DNA of 64,000 bases, taken from assembly GCA_036280655.1 (NCBI GenBank), contig DASUQI010000019.1, positions 1 to 64,000 on the forward strand, written 5' to 3'. The notes under the pieces are model-generated. The model was given only the letters and a program-made list of their open reading frames with translations, was not told the DNA's origin and searched no databases. This document shows, piece after piece, positions 22,035-30,700 of the stretch (positions are counted from its first letter, which is position 1; the number at the start of each line of letters is the position of its first letter). Position numbers and translations under genes: made by a program. This DNA comes from DASSJM01 sp036280655. GTDB taxonomy: Bacteria; Actinomycetota; UBA4738; HRBIN12.

Positions 22035-23440
22035 GCCCCGAGCCGCTCCCCGACCTCCCGGGCGACGTCGACGAGCGCCAGCACGTCCTCCGCGGTCGTG
22101 CGGAAGTTCACGAAGCAGGGCCGGAGCCAGACCTCGTCGTCGATCAGGGCGCTCGCGATCCAGAAGCGCCCATCGGCCTGGAGCGCGTCGGCGAGGCGCT
22201 GGGTGTGCTCGTTCAGGTCGCCGACGCCCTCGGGCACGTGGCGGAACGGCACGATTGACAGCTTCGGCTCGCCGAGCGCCTCGAAGTCGGGCGCCGCCTC
22301 GACCGCCTCGTACAGCAGCCTCGCCTCGGCGAGGTTCCGCTGGATCGCCTCGCGGAACGCCGCCGCGCCGTGGGCGCGCATCGCGAGCCAGAGCTTCAGC
22401 GCGCGGAACGGCCGCGAGTATTCGAACGTGATGTCGACGGCGTGCAGCTCGTGCCGCTGGTGCGGCAGGTAGCCCTGCTCGTGCGCGAACGCAGCGGCGA
22501 GGTCCTCCTCTTGGCGGACGAGGACGATCCCACAGGCCTTCGGCAGGTAGAGCCACTTGTGCGCGTCGACGCTGACGGACTGGGCTCGCTCGAACCCGCG
22601 GAACAGGTCGGGCCTGACGGAGGCGGCCGGCAGGCCGTAGGCGCCGTCGATGTGGAGCCACACGCCGCGCGCCTCGCACACGTCGGCGAGCTCGTCGAGC
22701 GGGTCGATCGCCCCCGTAAGCGTGGTCCCCGCGGTGGCGACCACCGCGATCGGCGTGATGCCGTCGCGGCGATCCTCGTCGATCGCCCGGCCGAGCAGGT
22801 CGGCACGCATGCCCCGGTCCGGGCCGATCGCGATCGCCCGCAGGTTCCGCGAACCGATACCGAGCATCTCGATCGCTCGCGTGATCGAGTAGTGGACCTC
22901 CTCCGAGCAGTAGACGGCGACGCGGTGCCCCTCGAGCCCCTCGAACCGGCTCTTCGGAAGCGCGAACTCGCGGGCGGCGGCGAGCGCGCTCGTGTTCGAG
23001 ACCGTGCCGCCGCTCGTGAACGCGCCGGCGCTGTCCGGTGGATAGCCGATGAACTCGGCCGCCCATCGCACCGCCTGGCTCTCGATCTCGGTGGCCGCGC
23101 GGGCGTCGACGGCGAGGTTGATGTCGTACGTGTGCGCGAGCAGGTCGGCGATCGTCCCGATCTCGAGCCCGCTGGAGCCGATGAACGCGAGGTAGCGGGG
23201 CCGAGGCTGGGCGATCGACTCGTCGAGGATCCGCGCCGCGTCGTCGAGGGCTTCGTGCACGGACGCGGGCTGCTCGGGGAGCTCGGAACGGAGGAGCTGG
23301 CGGACCCGTTCGTCGAGCGGCGGCTCCTCGGGACGGAACCGGTCGAAGGATCGCCAGGCCTCGGTGACGAGCTTCACCGCGTGCTCGAGCGCCTCCTCCC
23401 GGGGCGCGTCGAGCCGGAGCGGTCGTTCGGGCTCCGTCAT
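22031..23440 (-). CDS. PLP-dependent amino-acid decarboxylase (group II, aromatic-type)
   Basis: The protein is 469 aa. The ATG overlaps the upstream amidotransferase stop (ATGA). Motifs: RPRYLAFIGSSGLEIGTIAD, AFTSGGTVSNTSAL (PLP phosphate), VWLHIDGAYGLPA (Asp on the pyridine nitrogen) and SVSVDAHKWLYLPKACGIVL, with the Schiff-base Lys in DAHKW. This is the aromatic-L-amino-acid/tyrosine/glutamate decarboxylase fold. It would convert an amino acid to its amine. Third gene of a coupled operon with a MetE-like protein and an amidotransferase, an unusual grouping. The substrate is not determined. Confidence 0.9.
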   Translation of the reverse strand: MTEPERPLRLDAPREEALEHAVKLVTEAWRSFDRFRPEEPPLDERVRQLLRSELPEQPASVHEALDDAARILDESIAQPRPRYLAFIGSSGLEIGTIADLLAHTYDINLAVDARAATEIESQAVRWAAEFIGYPPDSAGAFTSGGTVSNTSALAAAREFALPKSRFEGLEGHRVAVYCSEEVHYSITRAIEMLGIGSRNLRAIAIGPDRGMRADLLGRAIDEDRRDGITPIAVVATAGTTLTGAIDPLDELADVCEARGVWLHIDGAYGLPAASVRPDLFRGFERAQSVSVDAHKWLYLPKACGIVLVRQEEDLAAAFAHEQGYLPHQRHELHAVDITFEYSRPFRALKLWLAMRAHGAAAFREAIQRNLAEARLLYEAVEAAPDFEALGEPKLSIVPFRHVPEGVGDLNEHTQRLADALQADGRFWIASALIDDEVWLRPCFVNFRTTAEDVLALVDVAREVGERLGA

Positions 23441-24129
23441 CGCCCGGATGGTACCCCGGCGCGCTCGAGGAACGCGTCCACGAGGGCGTAGGCGCGCCGC
23501 CGGGCCTCGGGCTCCCTCGTCGCGGTCTCGTCGAGCACGGCCTCCCTGGCCGCGCCGGCCGCGTCGAGGTCCGCCGAGTCGTGACCGACCCACGCCGAGA
23601 CGATCCCAGTGTCGGCCTCGGGATGGAACTGCACGCAGAGATGCGGGCCGAACGCGTACGCCTGCGGTCCGTTCGCCTCGGTGCGCGCGAGTTCGGTCGC
23701 CCCGTCGGGCAGGTCGAACCGATCCGAGTGCCACATGAACCACGGACCGGCCGGGACGAGCTCAGGGTCCGCGCTCTCGACCTCGTGCCAGCCGAACTCG
23801 AGCTCGCCCCGGTACACCTCGGCGCCGAACGCCGCCGCCAGCGACTGCGCGCCGAAGCACACGCCGAACACGCCGGTGCCCCGCTCGTCGGCCTCGCGCA
23901 GGAGCTCGAGCAGGCCGCCGATCCACGGCCCGACCTCGGGCCCGTGGACCGACCACGGCGAGCCCATCACGACAACGGCGTCGAACCCCTCGGCCGATGG
24001 CATCGCTCCCCCGTCGGCGGCGACGTGCTCCACGAGCTCGAACCCGCGCTCCCGGAGTCGCTCGCCGATGAAGCCGGTCGCCGACAGATGGTGCGGCTTG
24101 ACGACGAGCGCTCGGAGGCCCTCGGTCAT
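23437..24129 (-). CDS. Class I glutamine amidotransferase-like protein
   Basis: The protein is 230 aa; the ATG overlaps the MetE-like stop by 4 bases. It has the Cys-His-Glu triad: GTGVFGVCFGAQSLAAAFG (nucleophile Cys), then LCVQFHPEADTG (His and Glu). FDAVVVMGSPWSVHGPEVGP builds the oxyanion loop. Similar stand-alone GATase1 proteins (GuaA-N-like) hydrolyse glutamine or gamma-glutamyl compounds such as gamma-glutamyl amines. No synthetase domain is attached. Flanking genes make amines (decarboxylase) and transfer methyl groups, so gamma-glutamyl-amine hydrolysis is one possibility, but this is inference. Confidence 0.85.
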   Translation of the reverse strand: MTEGLRALVVKPHHLSATGFIGERLRERGFELVEHVAADGGAMPSAEGFDAVVVMGSPWSVHGPEVGPWIGGLLELLREADERGTGVFGVCFGAQSLAAAFGAEVYRGELEFGWHEVESADPELVPAGPWFMWHSDRFDLPDGATELARTEANGPQAYAFGPHLCVQFHPEADTGIVSAWVGHDSADLDAAGAAREAVLDETATREPEARRRAYALVDAFLERAGVPSGR

Positions 24130-25268
24130 GGCCAGAGACGGTCGGCTACCCGTGCGACGAGCTCGAGCTTGCGCCACTGGGTGTCCTCGTCGATCTCGTT
24201 GCCGACCACCACGCTCGCGAACCCGCACTGCGGGCTGATCGCCAGCCGTCTGAGATCGCCGCCCAGGAACGAGGCCGCGCGCTCGATCCGTTCCACGACG
24301 TCGTCCTCGGGCTCGAGCTCCGGCGTCTTCGTCGAGACGATGCCCATCACGATGATCGACCCGTCGCGCAGGTACCGGACCGGCTCGAACCCACCGTCGC
24401 GGCCCTCGTCGTCCCACTCGACGAGGAACGCGTCGTAGGGCAGCTCGCCGAAAACGCGCTCGGCGACCGGCTCGAGCGAGCCCTCGCACATCCACGACGA
24501 CCGGTAGTTCCCCCGGCAGATATGGAGCGCGACCGTGACGTCGTCGGGGATGCCCTCGAGCACGGCGGTGTCGGCCGCGATCGCCGCATCGACGAGGGCG
24601 GCGAGGTCGTGCCCCTGGGCCTCGAACCGCTCGACCCAGGTCGGGTCGACGAGGTAGGGGTACACCGGGAAGTCGAACTGGACGTAGCGTGCGCCTGCCG
24701 AGATCGCGTCGGCGACGAGCGATTGCTCGAGCTCGATCGCGTGGTCCACGAACTCGGCGAGCGAACCATACCCCGACGTGACCCCGGGCTTGTACGAGAA
24801 CGGGTGCCCGAAGATCGACGGCGCGGGGAAGGTCACCTTGAACGGGTGTCCGCCCGCGGCCCCGGCCATGAACGCCGCCTCTCGCGCCGCGGGCGAGTCG
24901 ACCGGCTCGAGACGGTCCACGATCTCGTGGACGCGGAGCGGGACGTCCTCGCCCCGCGCGTTCCGGAAGTTGACGACGTTGTCGGTGCGGAAGCCCTCGA
25001 CCGCGTCGTAGAACGAGTTCAGGAACATCCAGCGGCGGAACTCGCCATCGCTGACCACGTCGAGACCGAGATCGACCTGCCGGCGTACGGCCGCGCGGAT
25101 CGCGGCGTCTTCTTCTGCCTCGAGCGCGGTCCGATCCTTCGATCGTTCGTCGGCAAGGACCGCGGAGTGGCCGAGCTCGTAGAACGAGTCGATCGCACGG
25201 CGGAGGGGCGCCGGTCGGAGCAGCGACCCGACGACTTCCGCCCGCGCGGGATGACGAGGTGGGTGCAT
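24126..25268 (-). CDS. Cobalamin-independent methionine synthase (MetE)-like protein
   Basis: The protein is 380 aa. I chose the ATG at 25268 (MHPPRHPARAEVVGSLLRP); a GTG at 25286 is possible. It matches the short MetE-C/UROD-like barrel family: ARAEVVGSLLRP, VVSDGEFRRWMFLNSFYDAV, YVQFDFPVYPYLVD, VALHICRGNYRSSW (His and Cys zinc ligands), VMGIVSTKTPELE and ISPQCGFAS (third Cys ligand). These proteins are about half the length of MetE and use homocysteine-like thiols or related methyl acceptors. First in the coupled operon 25268-22031. Methyl transfer is likely; substrates are unknown. Confidence 0.85.
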   Translation of the reverse strand: MHPPRHPARAEVVGSLLRPAPLRRAIDSFYELGHSAVLADERSKDRTALEAEEDAAIRAAVRRQVDLGLDVVSDGEFRRWMFLNSFYDAVEGFRTDNVVNFRNARGEDVPLRVHEIVDRLEPVDSPAAREAAFMAGAAGGHPFKVTFPAPSIFGHPFSYKPGVTSGYGSLAEFVDHAIELEQSLVADAISAGARYVQFDFPVYPYLVDPTWVERFEAQGHDLAALVDAAIAADTAVLEGIPDDVTVALHICRGNYRSSWMCEGSLEPVAERVFGELPYDAFLVEWDDEGRDGGFEPVRYLRDGSIIVMGIVSTKTPELEPEDDVVERIERAASFLGGDLRRLAISPQCGFASVVVGNEIDEDTQWRKLELVARVADRLWP

Positions 25269-25278
25269 CGAACCAAGC

Positions 25279-25491
25279 CTAGTCACTCGAATCCGCCGAT
25301 CCCCGAACCCGCAGCGTCGCGCCGCGGCCCCCCGAGTACGTCGGCACCACGACGCGCTCCCCCGTGTCGAACTCGACGAGCGCGTTCCGAGGCCCGGGAC
25401 CCGTCGAACGGACCAGCACCTCCACCTCGCGATCGCGCCAGCGAGGGTCCGTGTCCCTCGAGCCGACGTAGATCCGCTTCACGACCCCCAC
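25279..25491 (-). CDS. Small hypothetical beta-rich protein
   Basis: The protein is 70 aa. It starts MGVVKRIYVGSRDTDPRWRD and has a beta-type core REVEVLVRSTGPGPRNALVE, FDTGERVVVPTYSGG, ending near the MetE-like gene start on the same strand. RNALVEFDTGERVVVP is a pattern I have seen in short actinobacterial proteins of unknown role. Codon use looks coding. It would be the first gene of the MetE-like operon if transcribed through. No domain can be named. Confidence 0.5.
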   Translation of the reverse strand: MGVVKRIYVGSRDTDPRWRDREVEVLVRSTGPGPRNALVEFDTGERVVVPTYSGGRGATLRVRGSADSSD

Positions 25492-25535
25492 GACACCGGT
25501 CTACCATCGTCACGTCCGACCTGACGGAGGCCCGC

Positions 25536-25949
25536 ATGGCGACGACGACCGCGAAGACGCCCGAGCAGTACATCCGTCAGCTCGAGGAGCCGCGTCGCGG
25601 GGAGGTCCGCCGGCTCCACGAACTGATCCGCAAGACCGCGCCGAGGCTCGAGCCCTATATGGAGTCGGGCATGATCGGCTACGGCCGCTACCACTATCGG
25701 TCCGCGTCCGGGCGCGAGGGGGAATGGTGCCTGCTCGGGCTCGCGAGCCGGAAGCGGTATATCTCCTTCTACGTCGTCGCGGAGGACGGCAAGGGCGGCT
25801 ACCTTGCCGAGTCGTACCGCGACCGGCTACCCAAGGCCGACATCGGCAGAAGCTGCGTCCGGTTCAAACGCCTGGACGACCTCGACGAGAAGGTGCTGCG
25901 GGAGATGATCCGCGCCGCGGCCAAGCGTCCTCTCGCGGCGGCCCCGTAG
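25536..25949 (+). CDS. DUF1801 (YdhG-like) protein
   Basis: The protein is 137 aa. The ATG follows ACGGAGG. TPEQYIRQLEEPRRGEVRRL, HELIRKTAPRLEPYMESGMI, GYGRYHYRSASG, and YISFYVVAEDGKGGYLAESY then SCVRFKRLDDLDEKVLREMI match the DUF1801 fold, small alpha/beta proteins of the YdhG/YjhX type with possible ligand-binding roles. It is cytoplasmic and divergent from the MetE-like operon. The role is not established. Confidence 0.85.
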   Translation: MATTTAKTPEQYIRQLEEPRRGEVRRLHELIRKTAPRLEPYMESGMIGYGRYHYRSASGREGEWCLLGLASRKRYISFYVVAEDGKGGYLAESYRDRLPKADIGRSCVRFKRLDDLDEKVLREMIRAAAKRPLAAAP

Positions 25950-25953
25950 CTCC

Positions 25954-27132
25954 TCAAGCCCGGCCCCACCGCACCCACGTCGAGTCGGGCGCCCGGAACT
26001 CCCAGCCGGACAGCGTCGGCGGCCGGTCGGGATCGAGCCGCAACCCGGGCAGCCGGTCGAGCAGGATGTCGAGCGACACGCGCGCGAGGTGGCGCCCGAA
26101 CCACGCGCCGAGGCAGAAATGTGTCCCCACCGCGAACGCCAGGTGCGCCCCCTCCTTCCGGTGCACGTCGAACCGGTCGGGGTCGGTGAAGCGCCGCGGG
26201 TCGCGGTTCGCGGACGAGAGCACCGCGCCGACGAGCGCGCCCTCCTCGAGTTTCACGCCGGCGAGCTCGGTCGCCTCGGTCGTCTGTCGCGTCGACGTTC
26301 CGACCGGCCCCGCCCACCGCAGCGTCTCCTCCACCGCCGCCTTGATCAGGGCGCGGTTCGCGCGGACCTCCTCGAGCTGCGGCGGGTCCGACCCGAGCGC
26401 GTAGACGACGAGCGCGATCAAGTCGCGTGGCTCCTGCAGCCCGCCGGAGAGCATGAGGCGTGTGTTCGCGACGATCTCGTCGCGGCTCATCGCGTCGCCG
26501 TCGCGGTCGTGGTGCAGCATCGACGCCAGCACGGACCCGTCGGGCTCCTCCTGCACGCGGTCGAGCACCCGCTCGATCACGTCGCCAAGCGCGGCGCTCG
26601 CCTCGTCGGCCGGTGCCTGCTTCACGGGATCGGCCTCGAAGTTCGCGAGGCCCGGCATCAGCCCCTCGTTCCAGCGGAGCAGGTCCTCCCACGGCACCTC
26701 GTCCAGGCCGAGCATGAACCGGAGCGACCGGACACTCATGGGATCGGCGAACTCGCGGAACAGGTCACACTCGCCGCGCGACTCGAACCCGTCGATCAGC
26801 TCGTTCGCGAGCGCCGGGATCATGCCCTGCGTCCTCTCCTCGACGTCGCGCGGGCGGAACGGCGGTTCGACGACGCGTCGGATCCGCTGCTGGTCTGCCC
26901 CTTCGGAGCCGAGCATGTTCACGCCCATCGTGCGGTTCAGCGTCGAGGGGTCGGTGGCCGCGGTGAACAGCTCCGGCGCGAGGTCGACGGTCCGGACGTC
27001 CTCGTACCGCGTGACGAGCCAGAGCTGCACCGCCGGCACCCACGACACCGCCTCCTCGTCCCGCAGGCGCGCGTAGATCGGGTACGGGTCGCGTTCGAGC
27101 TCCTCGAGCGTGATCTGCTCGCCGAGCGTCAT
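25954..27132 (-). CDS. Cytochrome P450
   Basis: The protein is 392 aa; the ATG overlaps the upstream stop by 4 bases. P450 marks: ETLRWAGPVGTSTRQ (ExxR, helix K), FTDPDRFDVHRKEGAHLAFA (PxRF region), FAVGTHFCLGAWFGRHLARV (heme-binding Cys). The I-helix normally has AGxET; here it reads MLSGGLQEPRDLIAL, so the usual acid/alcohol pair is replaced by EPRD. Some bacterial CYP families share this and use other proton routes or peroxide-like chemistry. Cytoplasmic monooxygenase; needs a ferredoxin partner not seen nearby. Substrate unknown. Confidence 0.95.
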   Translation of the reverse strand: MTLGEQITLEELERDPYPIYARLRDEEAVSWVPAVQLWLVTRYEDVRTVDLAPELFTAATDPSTLNRTMGVNMLGSEGADQQRIRRVVEPPFRPRDVEERTQGMIPALANELIDGFESRGECDLFREFADPMSVRSLRFMLGLDEVPWEDLLRWNEGLMPGLANFEADPVKQAPADEASAALGDVIERVLDRVQEEPDGSVLASMLHHDRDGDAMSRDEIVANTRLMLSGGLQEPRDLIALVVYALGSDPPQLEEVRANRALIKAAVEETLRWAGPVGTSTRQTTEATELAGVKLEEGALVGAVLSSANRDPRRFTDPDRFDVHRKEGAHLAFAVGTHFCLGAWFGRHLARVSLDILLDRLPGLRLDPDRPPTLSGWEFRAPDSTWVRWGRA

Positions 27133-27707
27133 CCGTGCTTCCCCGGCTCCCACCCGTGTGGCCCGATCGTCCGCTCCGCCAACGCCGCGGGCGTGTCCTC
27201 GAGGTCGGTCGCCATGGTGTCGTTCCACCGATTCAGGAACCCGAACAGGCCGACGACCGCGAGGATCTCGACGATCTGGCCGTCGTCCCAGTGCTCGCGG
27301 AGGTCGGCGAAGTGCGCCGGCGTGACCGCGTTCGGCACGACGCTGGCGTCGCGCGCGAACCGCAGCGCCGAGCGCTCGGCCTCGTCGTATCGGGGCGAGC
27401 GTTCGAAGTTCCAGATCTCGGCGATCTTCGCCTCGTCGACCCCGCGGAGCTTCGCGTCGACCGTCTCGTGCGCCTGGCAGTAGCGGCACCCTGCCGCGGT
27501 GCTCGCGACGATCGCGACGAGGGGCTTCAGGCCGACCGGGACGGTGCCCGTGCGCCAGATCTGGGTGATGAGCTCGCTGAACGCCTCGAGGATCTCGGGA
27601 CGGCGCGCCATCGTGAACAGGCTGTTCGGGACGAACGACATCGACTCGTCGTACAGGCGCCAGAGCTCCTCGAGCTCCGGGTGGTCCTCCCGCCGCAGCG
27701 GCTCCAT
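27129..27707 (-). CDS. Carboxymuconolactone decarboxylase / AhpD-like protein
   Basis: The protein is 192 aa from the ATG at 27707. The AhpD-type site is VASTAAGCRYCQAHETVDAK (CxxC with the following His), and GQIVEILAVVGLFGFLNRWND completes the helical core. LFTMARRPEILEAFSELITQ is typical of the peroxidase-like group. It may reduce peroxides, or act on a lactone or quinone made by the coupled P450. It is translationally coupled to that P450 (ATGA), so they share a pathway. The substrate is unknown. Confidence 0.85.
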   Translation of the reverse strand: MEPLRREDHPELEELWRLYDESMSFVPNSLFTMARRPEILEAFSELITQIWRTGTVPVGLKPLVAIVASTAAGCRYCQAHETVDAKLRGVDEAKIAEIWNFERSPRYDEAERSALRFARDASVVPNAVTPAHFADLREHWDDGQIVEILAVVGLFGFLNRWNDTMATDLEDTPAALAERTIGPHGWEPGKHG

Positions 27708-27770
27708 GTTGGCCACGCGTCCTCCGCCAGCCGATCTGGGGCAGACTATGCCGCATCCGTGGGAGGCGAG

Positions 27771-28562
27771 ATGCGGCTCGAGGGCAAGGTGGCGGTGATC
27801 ACCGGCGGCGGCACCGGGATCGGCGCGGCGACGGCGCGGCGGTTCGTCGAGGAGGGCGCGAAGATCGTCGTGACCGGCCGGCGGCCCGAGCCGCTCGAGG
27901 CCGTCGCGACCGAGACCGGCGGGCTCGCCGTCTCCGGCGACGTTGCCGACGAGGAGCATGCGCGTGGAGCGGTCACGGCGGCGGTCGAGGCGTTCGGCGG
28001 AATGGACGTCCTCGTCGCGAACGCCGGACTCGGGTTCGGCGGGGCGGCGGGGGACGTCGAGGACGAGCGCTGGGCCCGAACGCTCGACGTGAACCTCACC
28101 GGCGCGTTCCGGTTCGTCCGCGCCGCGATCCCGGCGATGCTCGAGCGCGGCGGCGGATCGATCGTCCTGGTCTCGAGCGTGTCCGCGCTCGTGACCGGGA
28201 CCGCGTCGGCCGCGTACGCCACGTCGAAGGCCGCGATGCTCGGTCTCGCGCGCTCGGTGGCCGTCGACTACGGGCCGAAGGGCATCCGGGCGAACGCGGT
28301 CCTCCCGGGCTGGGTGATCACGGAGATGGGCGACCGCGCCATGGAGGGCATGATCGGAGACGGCGCGACCTCGGTCGGCGACGCGTATCGGGTGGTCACG
28401 AGATTCACCCCGCTCCGTCGGCCGGCCACGGCGGATGAGATCGCCGCCTGCTGCCTGTTCCTCGCCTGCGACGACTCGTCCTACGTCACCGGGACGACCC
28501 TGGTCGCCGACGGAGGCGGGCTGGCGGTCGACCTGACCGAAACCGCGTGGGAGCCGACGTGA
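27771..28562 (+). CDS. Short-chain dehydrogenase/reductase (SDR)
   Basis: The protein is 263 aa. The ATG follows GGGAGGCGAG. It is a classical SDR: VAVITGGGTGIGAATARRFV (TGxxxGxG NAD(P) site), DVLVANAGLGFGG (NAG), SIVLVSSVSAL (Ser) and AAYATSKAAMLGLARSVAVD (YxxxK catalytic pair). VTGTTLVADGGGLAV closes the fold. Oxidoreductase on an alcohol or ketone. First gene of a coupled three-gene operon with a second SDR and a glutamine-synthetase homologue (GTGA and ATGA joints), so it probably modifies the same compound. Confidence 0.95.
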   Translation: MRLEGKVAVITGGGTGIGAATARRFVEEGAKIVVTGRRPEPLEAVATETGGLAVSGDVADEEHARGAVTAAVEAFGGMDVLVANAGLGFGGAAGDVEDERWARTLDVNLTGAFRFVRAAIPAMLERGGGSIVLVSSVSALVTGTASAAYATSKAAMLGLARSVAVDYGPKGIRANAVLPGWVITEMGDRAMEGMIGDGATSVGDAYRVVTRFTPLRRPATADEIAACCLFLACDDSSYVTGTTLVADGGGLAVDLTETAWEPT

Positions 28563-29329
28563 GCTTCGATCACTCCGGACGGACGGCGTTCGTGACCGGC
28601 GCCGGATCGGGCATCGGCCGGGCCACCGCGAGGCGCCTTGCCGGCGAGGGCGCGGCCGTCGCGGTCGTCGACCTGAACCTGAACGCCGCGAAGGAGACGG
28701 CGGAGCTCATCGCGTCGGAGGGCGGACGCGCGGACGCGTTCGAGGCCGACGTGCGCGAGCCCGCGCAGGTCGAGGCCGCCCTGGACGGCGCCGTGGCCTC
28801 GCTCGGGGCGATCCGGTCCCTCGTGAACAACGCCGGGCTGGTGCGGATGTCGCCGTTCGACGAGCTGTCCGAGGAGGAGTGGGACCTCGTGCTCGACACG
28901 AACCTCAAGGGCATGTACGTGGTGACGAAGGCCGTCGCGCCGGTGATCGCGGGGGCCGGCGGCGGCGCGGTCGTGAACCTGTCGACGATCGAGGGGGAGG
29001 TCGTGGTCGCGTCGACGGGCCATCCGCAGGTCCACTACAACGCGTCGAAGGGCGGAGTGAAGATGCTGACGAAGGCGCTCGCGGTCGAGCTCGCGGACCG
29101 GAGCATCCGCGTAAACGCCGTGGCGCCGGGGCCGATCGCGACCTCGTTCATCCCGGGCGGCGACCTGCGCTCGCCCGAGGCGTGGAACTTCATGAAGGAG
29201 CGCATGCTGGTGCCCCGCGTCGGCGAGCCGGAGGACGTGGCGGCGGCGATCTCGTTCCTGCTCTCGGACGACGCGTCGTTCATCACCGGCGCGATCCTGC
29301 CCGTCGATGGGGGGTGGCTGACGCGATGA
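28559..29329 (+). CDS. Short-chain dehydrogenase/reductase (SDR)
   Basis: The protein is 256 aa from the GTG at 28559, overlapping the previous stop (GTGA) with GGGAG upstream. Motifs: AFVTGAGSGIGRATARRLAG (cofactor loop), SLVNNAGLVRM, VVNLSTIEGEV, VHYNASKGGVKMLTKALAVE (YxxxK: Tyr in HYNASK) and FITGAILPVDGGWLTR. VVDLNLNAAKE after beta 2 has the acidic residue that favours NAD(H). Its stop overlaps the start of the glutamine-synthetase-like gene. Likely a paralogous step in the same pathway. Confidence 0.95.
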   Translation: MSFDHSGRTAFVTGAGSGIGRATARRLAGEGAAVAVVDLNLNAAKETAELIASEGGRADAFEADVREPAQVEAALDGAVASLGAIRSLVNNAGLVRMSPFDELSEEEWDLVLDTNLKGMYVVTKAVAPVIAGAGGGAVVNLSTIEGEVVVASTGHPQVHYNASKGGVKMLTKALAVELADRSIRVNAVAPGPIATSFIPGGDLRSPEAWNFMKERMLVPRVGEPEDVAAAISFLLSDDASFITGAILPVDGGWLTR

Positions 29330-30684
29330 GCTCGGATGCGGCACTGACCGTGGACGACCTGGATGGGTTCGGCACCGTGGTCGTGACGTCCTCGGACGTG
29401 ACCGGGCGCCCGGTCGGCAAGCGCGTGCCGGTCGACGTGTTCCGCCGGATCCTGCACGAGGGCATCCCGCTCAGCTCGTGCGTGCTCGGCTGGGACGTGG
29501 ACCAGTGGCCGGGGCCCGAGCAGGAGTACACGGGCCACCACACCGGCTGGCACGACGTCCGGCTGGTCCCCGACCTCGGGACGCTCCGCGCGGCGGCCTG
29601 GCTCGACCGGACCGCGATCTGCGTGGCCGACTTCGTCGAGATGGGCTCGGACGAGCTCGCGCCGGTCGCGCCCCGGACGATCCTGCGCCGCCAGATCGAA
29701 CGCGTGACCGCCGCCGGCCTCTCGCCGCAGGTCGCGAGCGAGCTCGAGTTCGCTATGTACCACGGCAGCTACGACGACGGGCGGCGCGACGGCTACGAGT
29801 CGCTCGTTCCGACGACGCTGGCCCGCGCCGACTACACGATCCAGGCGGGCGACCGGTACGAGGAGTTCTTCTCGCGTGTCCGCGACGGCCTGGCCGCGTC
29901 GAACCTCGGCCCGTGGACGAGCCAGGTCGAGTGGGGCCTCGGCCAGTGGGAGATCAACCTCGAGTACCGGGACGCGCTCGAAATGGCCGACCGGCACCTG
30001 CTGTTCAAGCTCGCGATGCGCGCGTTCGCGGCCGACGCGGGGATGGCCGTGACGTTCATGGCGCGCCCGTTCGCCGACACGACGGGCTCGTCGTGTCACC
30101 TCCACCTGTCGCTCGTCGACGGCGACGGCCGCAACGTGTTCCACGATGCGAACGACGCCGACGGGATCTCGGCTGCGCTCCGGCACGCGATCGGCGGCGT
30201 GCTCGAACGCGCGCCCGAGGTCATGGTGTTCTACGCGCCTACCGTGAACTCGTTCCGGCGGACGAACAGCGGCGAGTTCTCGGGCAACGGGCTCTCCTGG
30301 GGGTTCGACAGCCGGATGGTCTCGTGCCGCGTACTCGTCGAGGGCGCCGAGTCAACGCGCCTCGAGTGGCGCGTGCCGGGCGCCGACGTGAATCCGTACC
30401 TGGCGATCGCCGGGGTCCTGGCCTCGGCGCTCGACGGGATCGCGGCCGAGACCGACCCGGGCGAGCCGCTCATGGGCCGCGACTACGACCGGCCGGTGCG
30501 GCCGCTGCCGGCCACGCTGGGCGAGGCGGTCGAGCGGTTCCGCGACGGCGCGTTCGCGAACGAGGCGCTCGGCAAGGACGTGGTGGCGCACTTCGCCGAG
30601 GCCGGGCGCTGGGAGTGGGAGCGGTTCCTGGCCGCCGACGCGGTCTCCGAGTGGGAACGCCGTCGCTACTTCGACGTGATCTAG
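29326..30684 (+). CDS. Glutamine synthetase-family ligase (gamma-glutamylamide synthetase-like)
   Basis: The protein is 452 aa; the ATG overlaps the previous stop. GS catalytic domain signs: QVASELEFAMYHG (metal Glu), VEWGLGQWEINLEYRDALEM (second metal Glu), VTFMARPFADTTGSSCHLHL (His of the HxH strand), NSFRRTNSGEFSGNGLSWGF and STRLEWRVPGADVNPYLAIA. A housekeeping GlnA keeps KPF and NRSA; here the equivalents diverge (ARPFADTTGSSCH; GFDSRMVSCRV). It probably ligates glutamate to an amine other than ammonia, like PuuA-type enzymes. It is third in an operon with two SDRs. Confidence 0.9.
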   Translation: MSSDAALTVDDLDGFGTVVVTSSDVTGRPVGKRVPVDVFRRILHEGIPLSSCVLGWDVDQWPGPEQEYTGHHTGWHDVRLVPDLGTLRAAAWLDRTAICVADFVEMGSDELAPVAPRTILRRQIERVTAAGLSPQVASELEFAMYHGSYDDGRRDGYESLVPTTLARADYTIQAGDRYEEFFSRVRDGLAASNLGPWTSQVEWGLGQWEINLEYRDALEMADRHLLFKLAMRAFAADAGMAVTFMARPFADTTGSSCHLHLSLVDGDGRNVFHDANDADGISAALRHAIGGVLERAPEVMVFYAPTVNSFRRTNSGEFSGNGLSWGFDSRMVSCRVLVEGAESTRLEWRVPGADVNPYLAIAGVLASALDGIAAETDPGEPLMGRDYDRPVRPLPATLGEAVERFRDGAFANEALGKDVVAHFAEAGRWEWERFLAADAVSEWERRRYFDVI

Positions 30685-30700
30685 GGAGGCGACGGCATGG

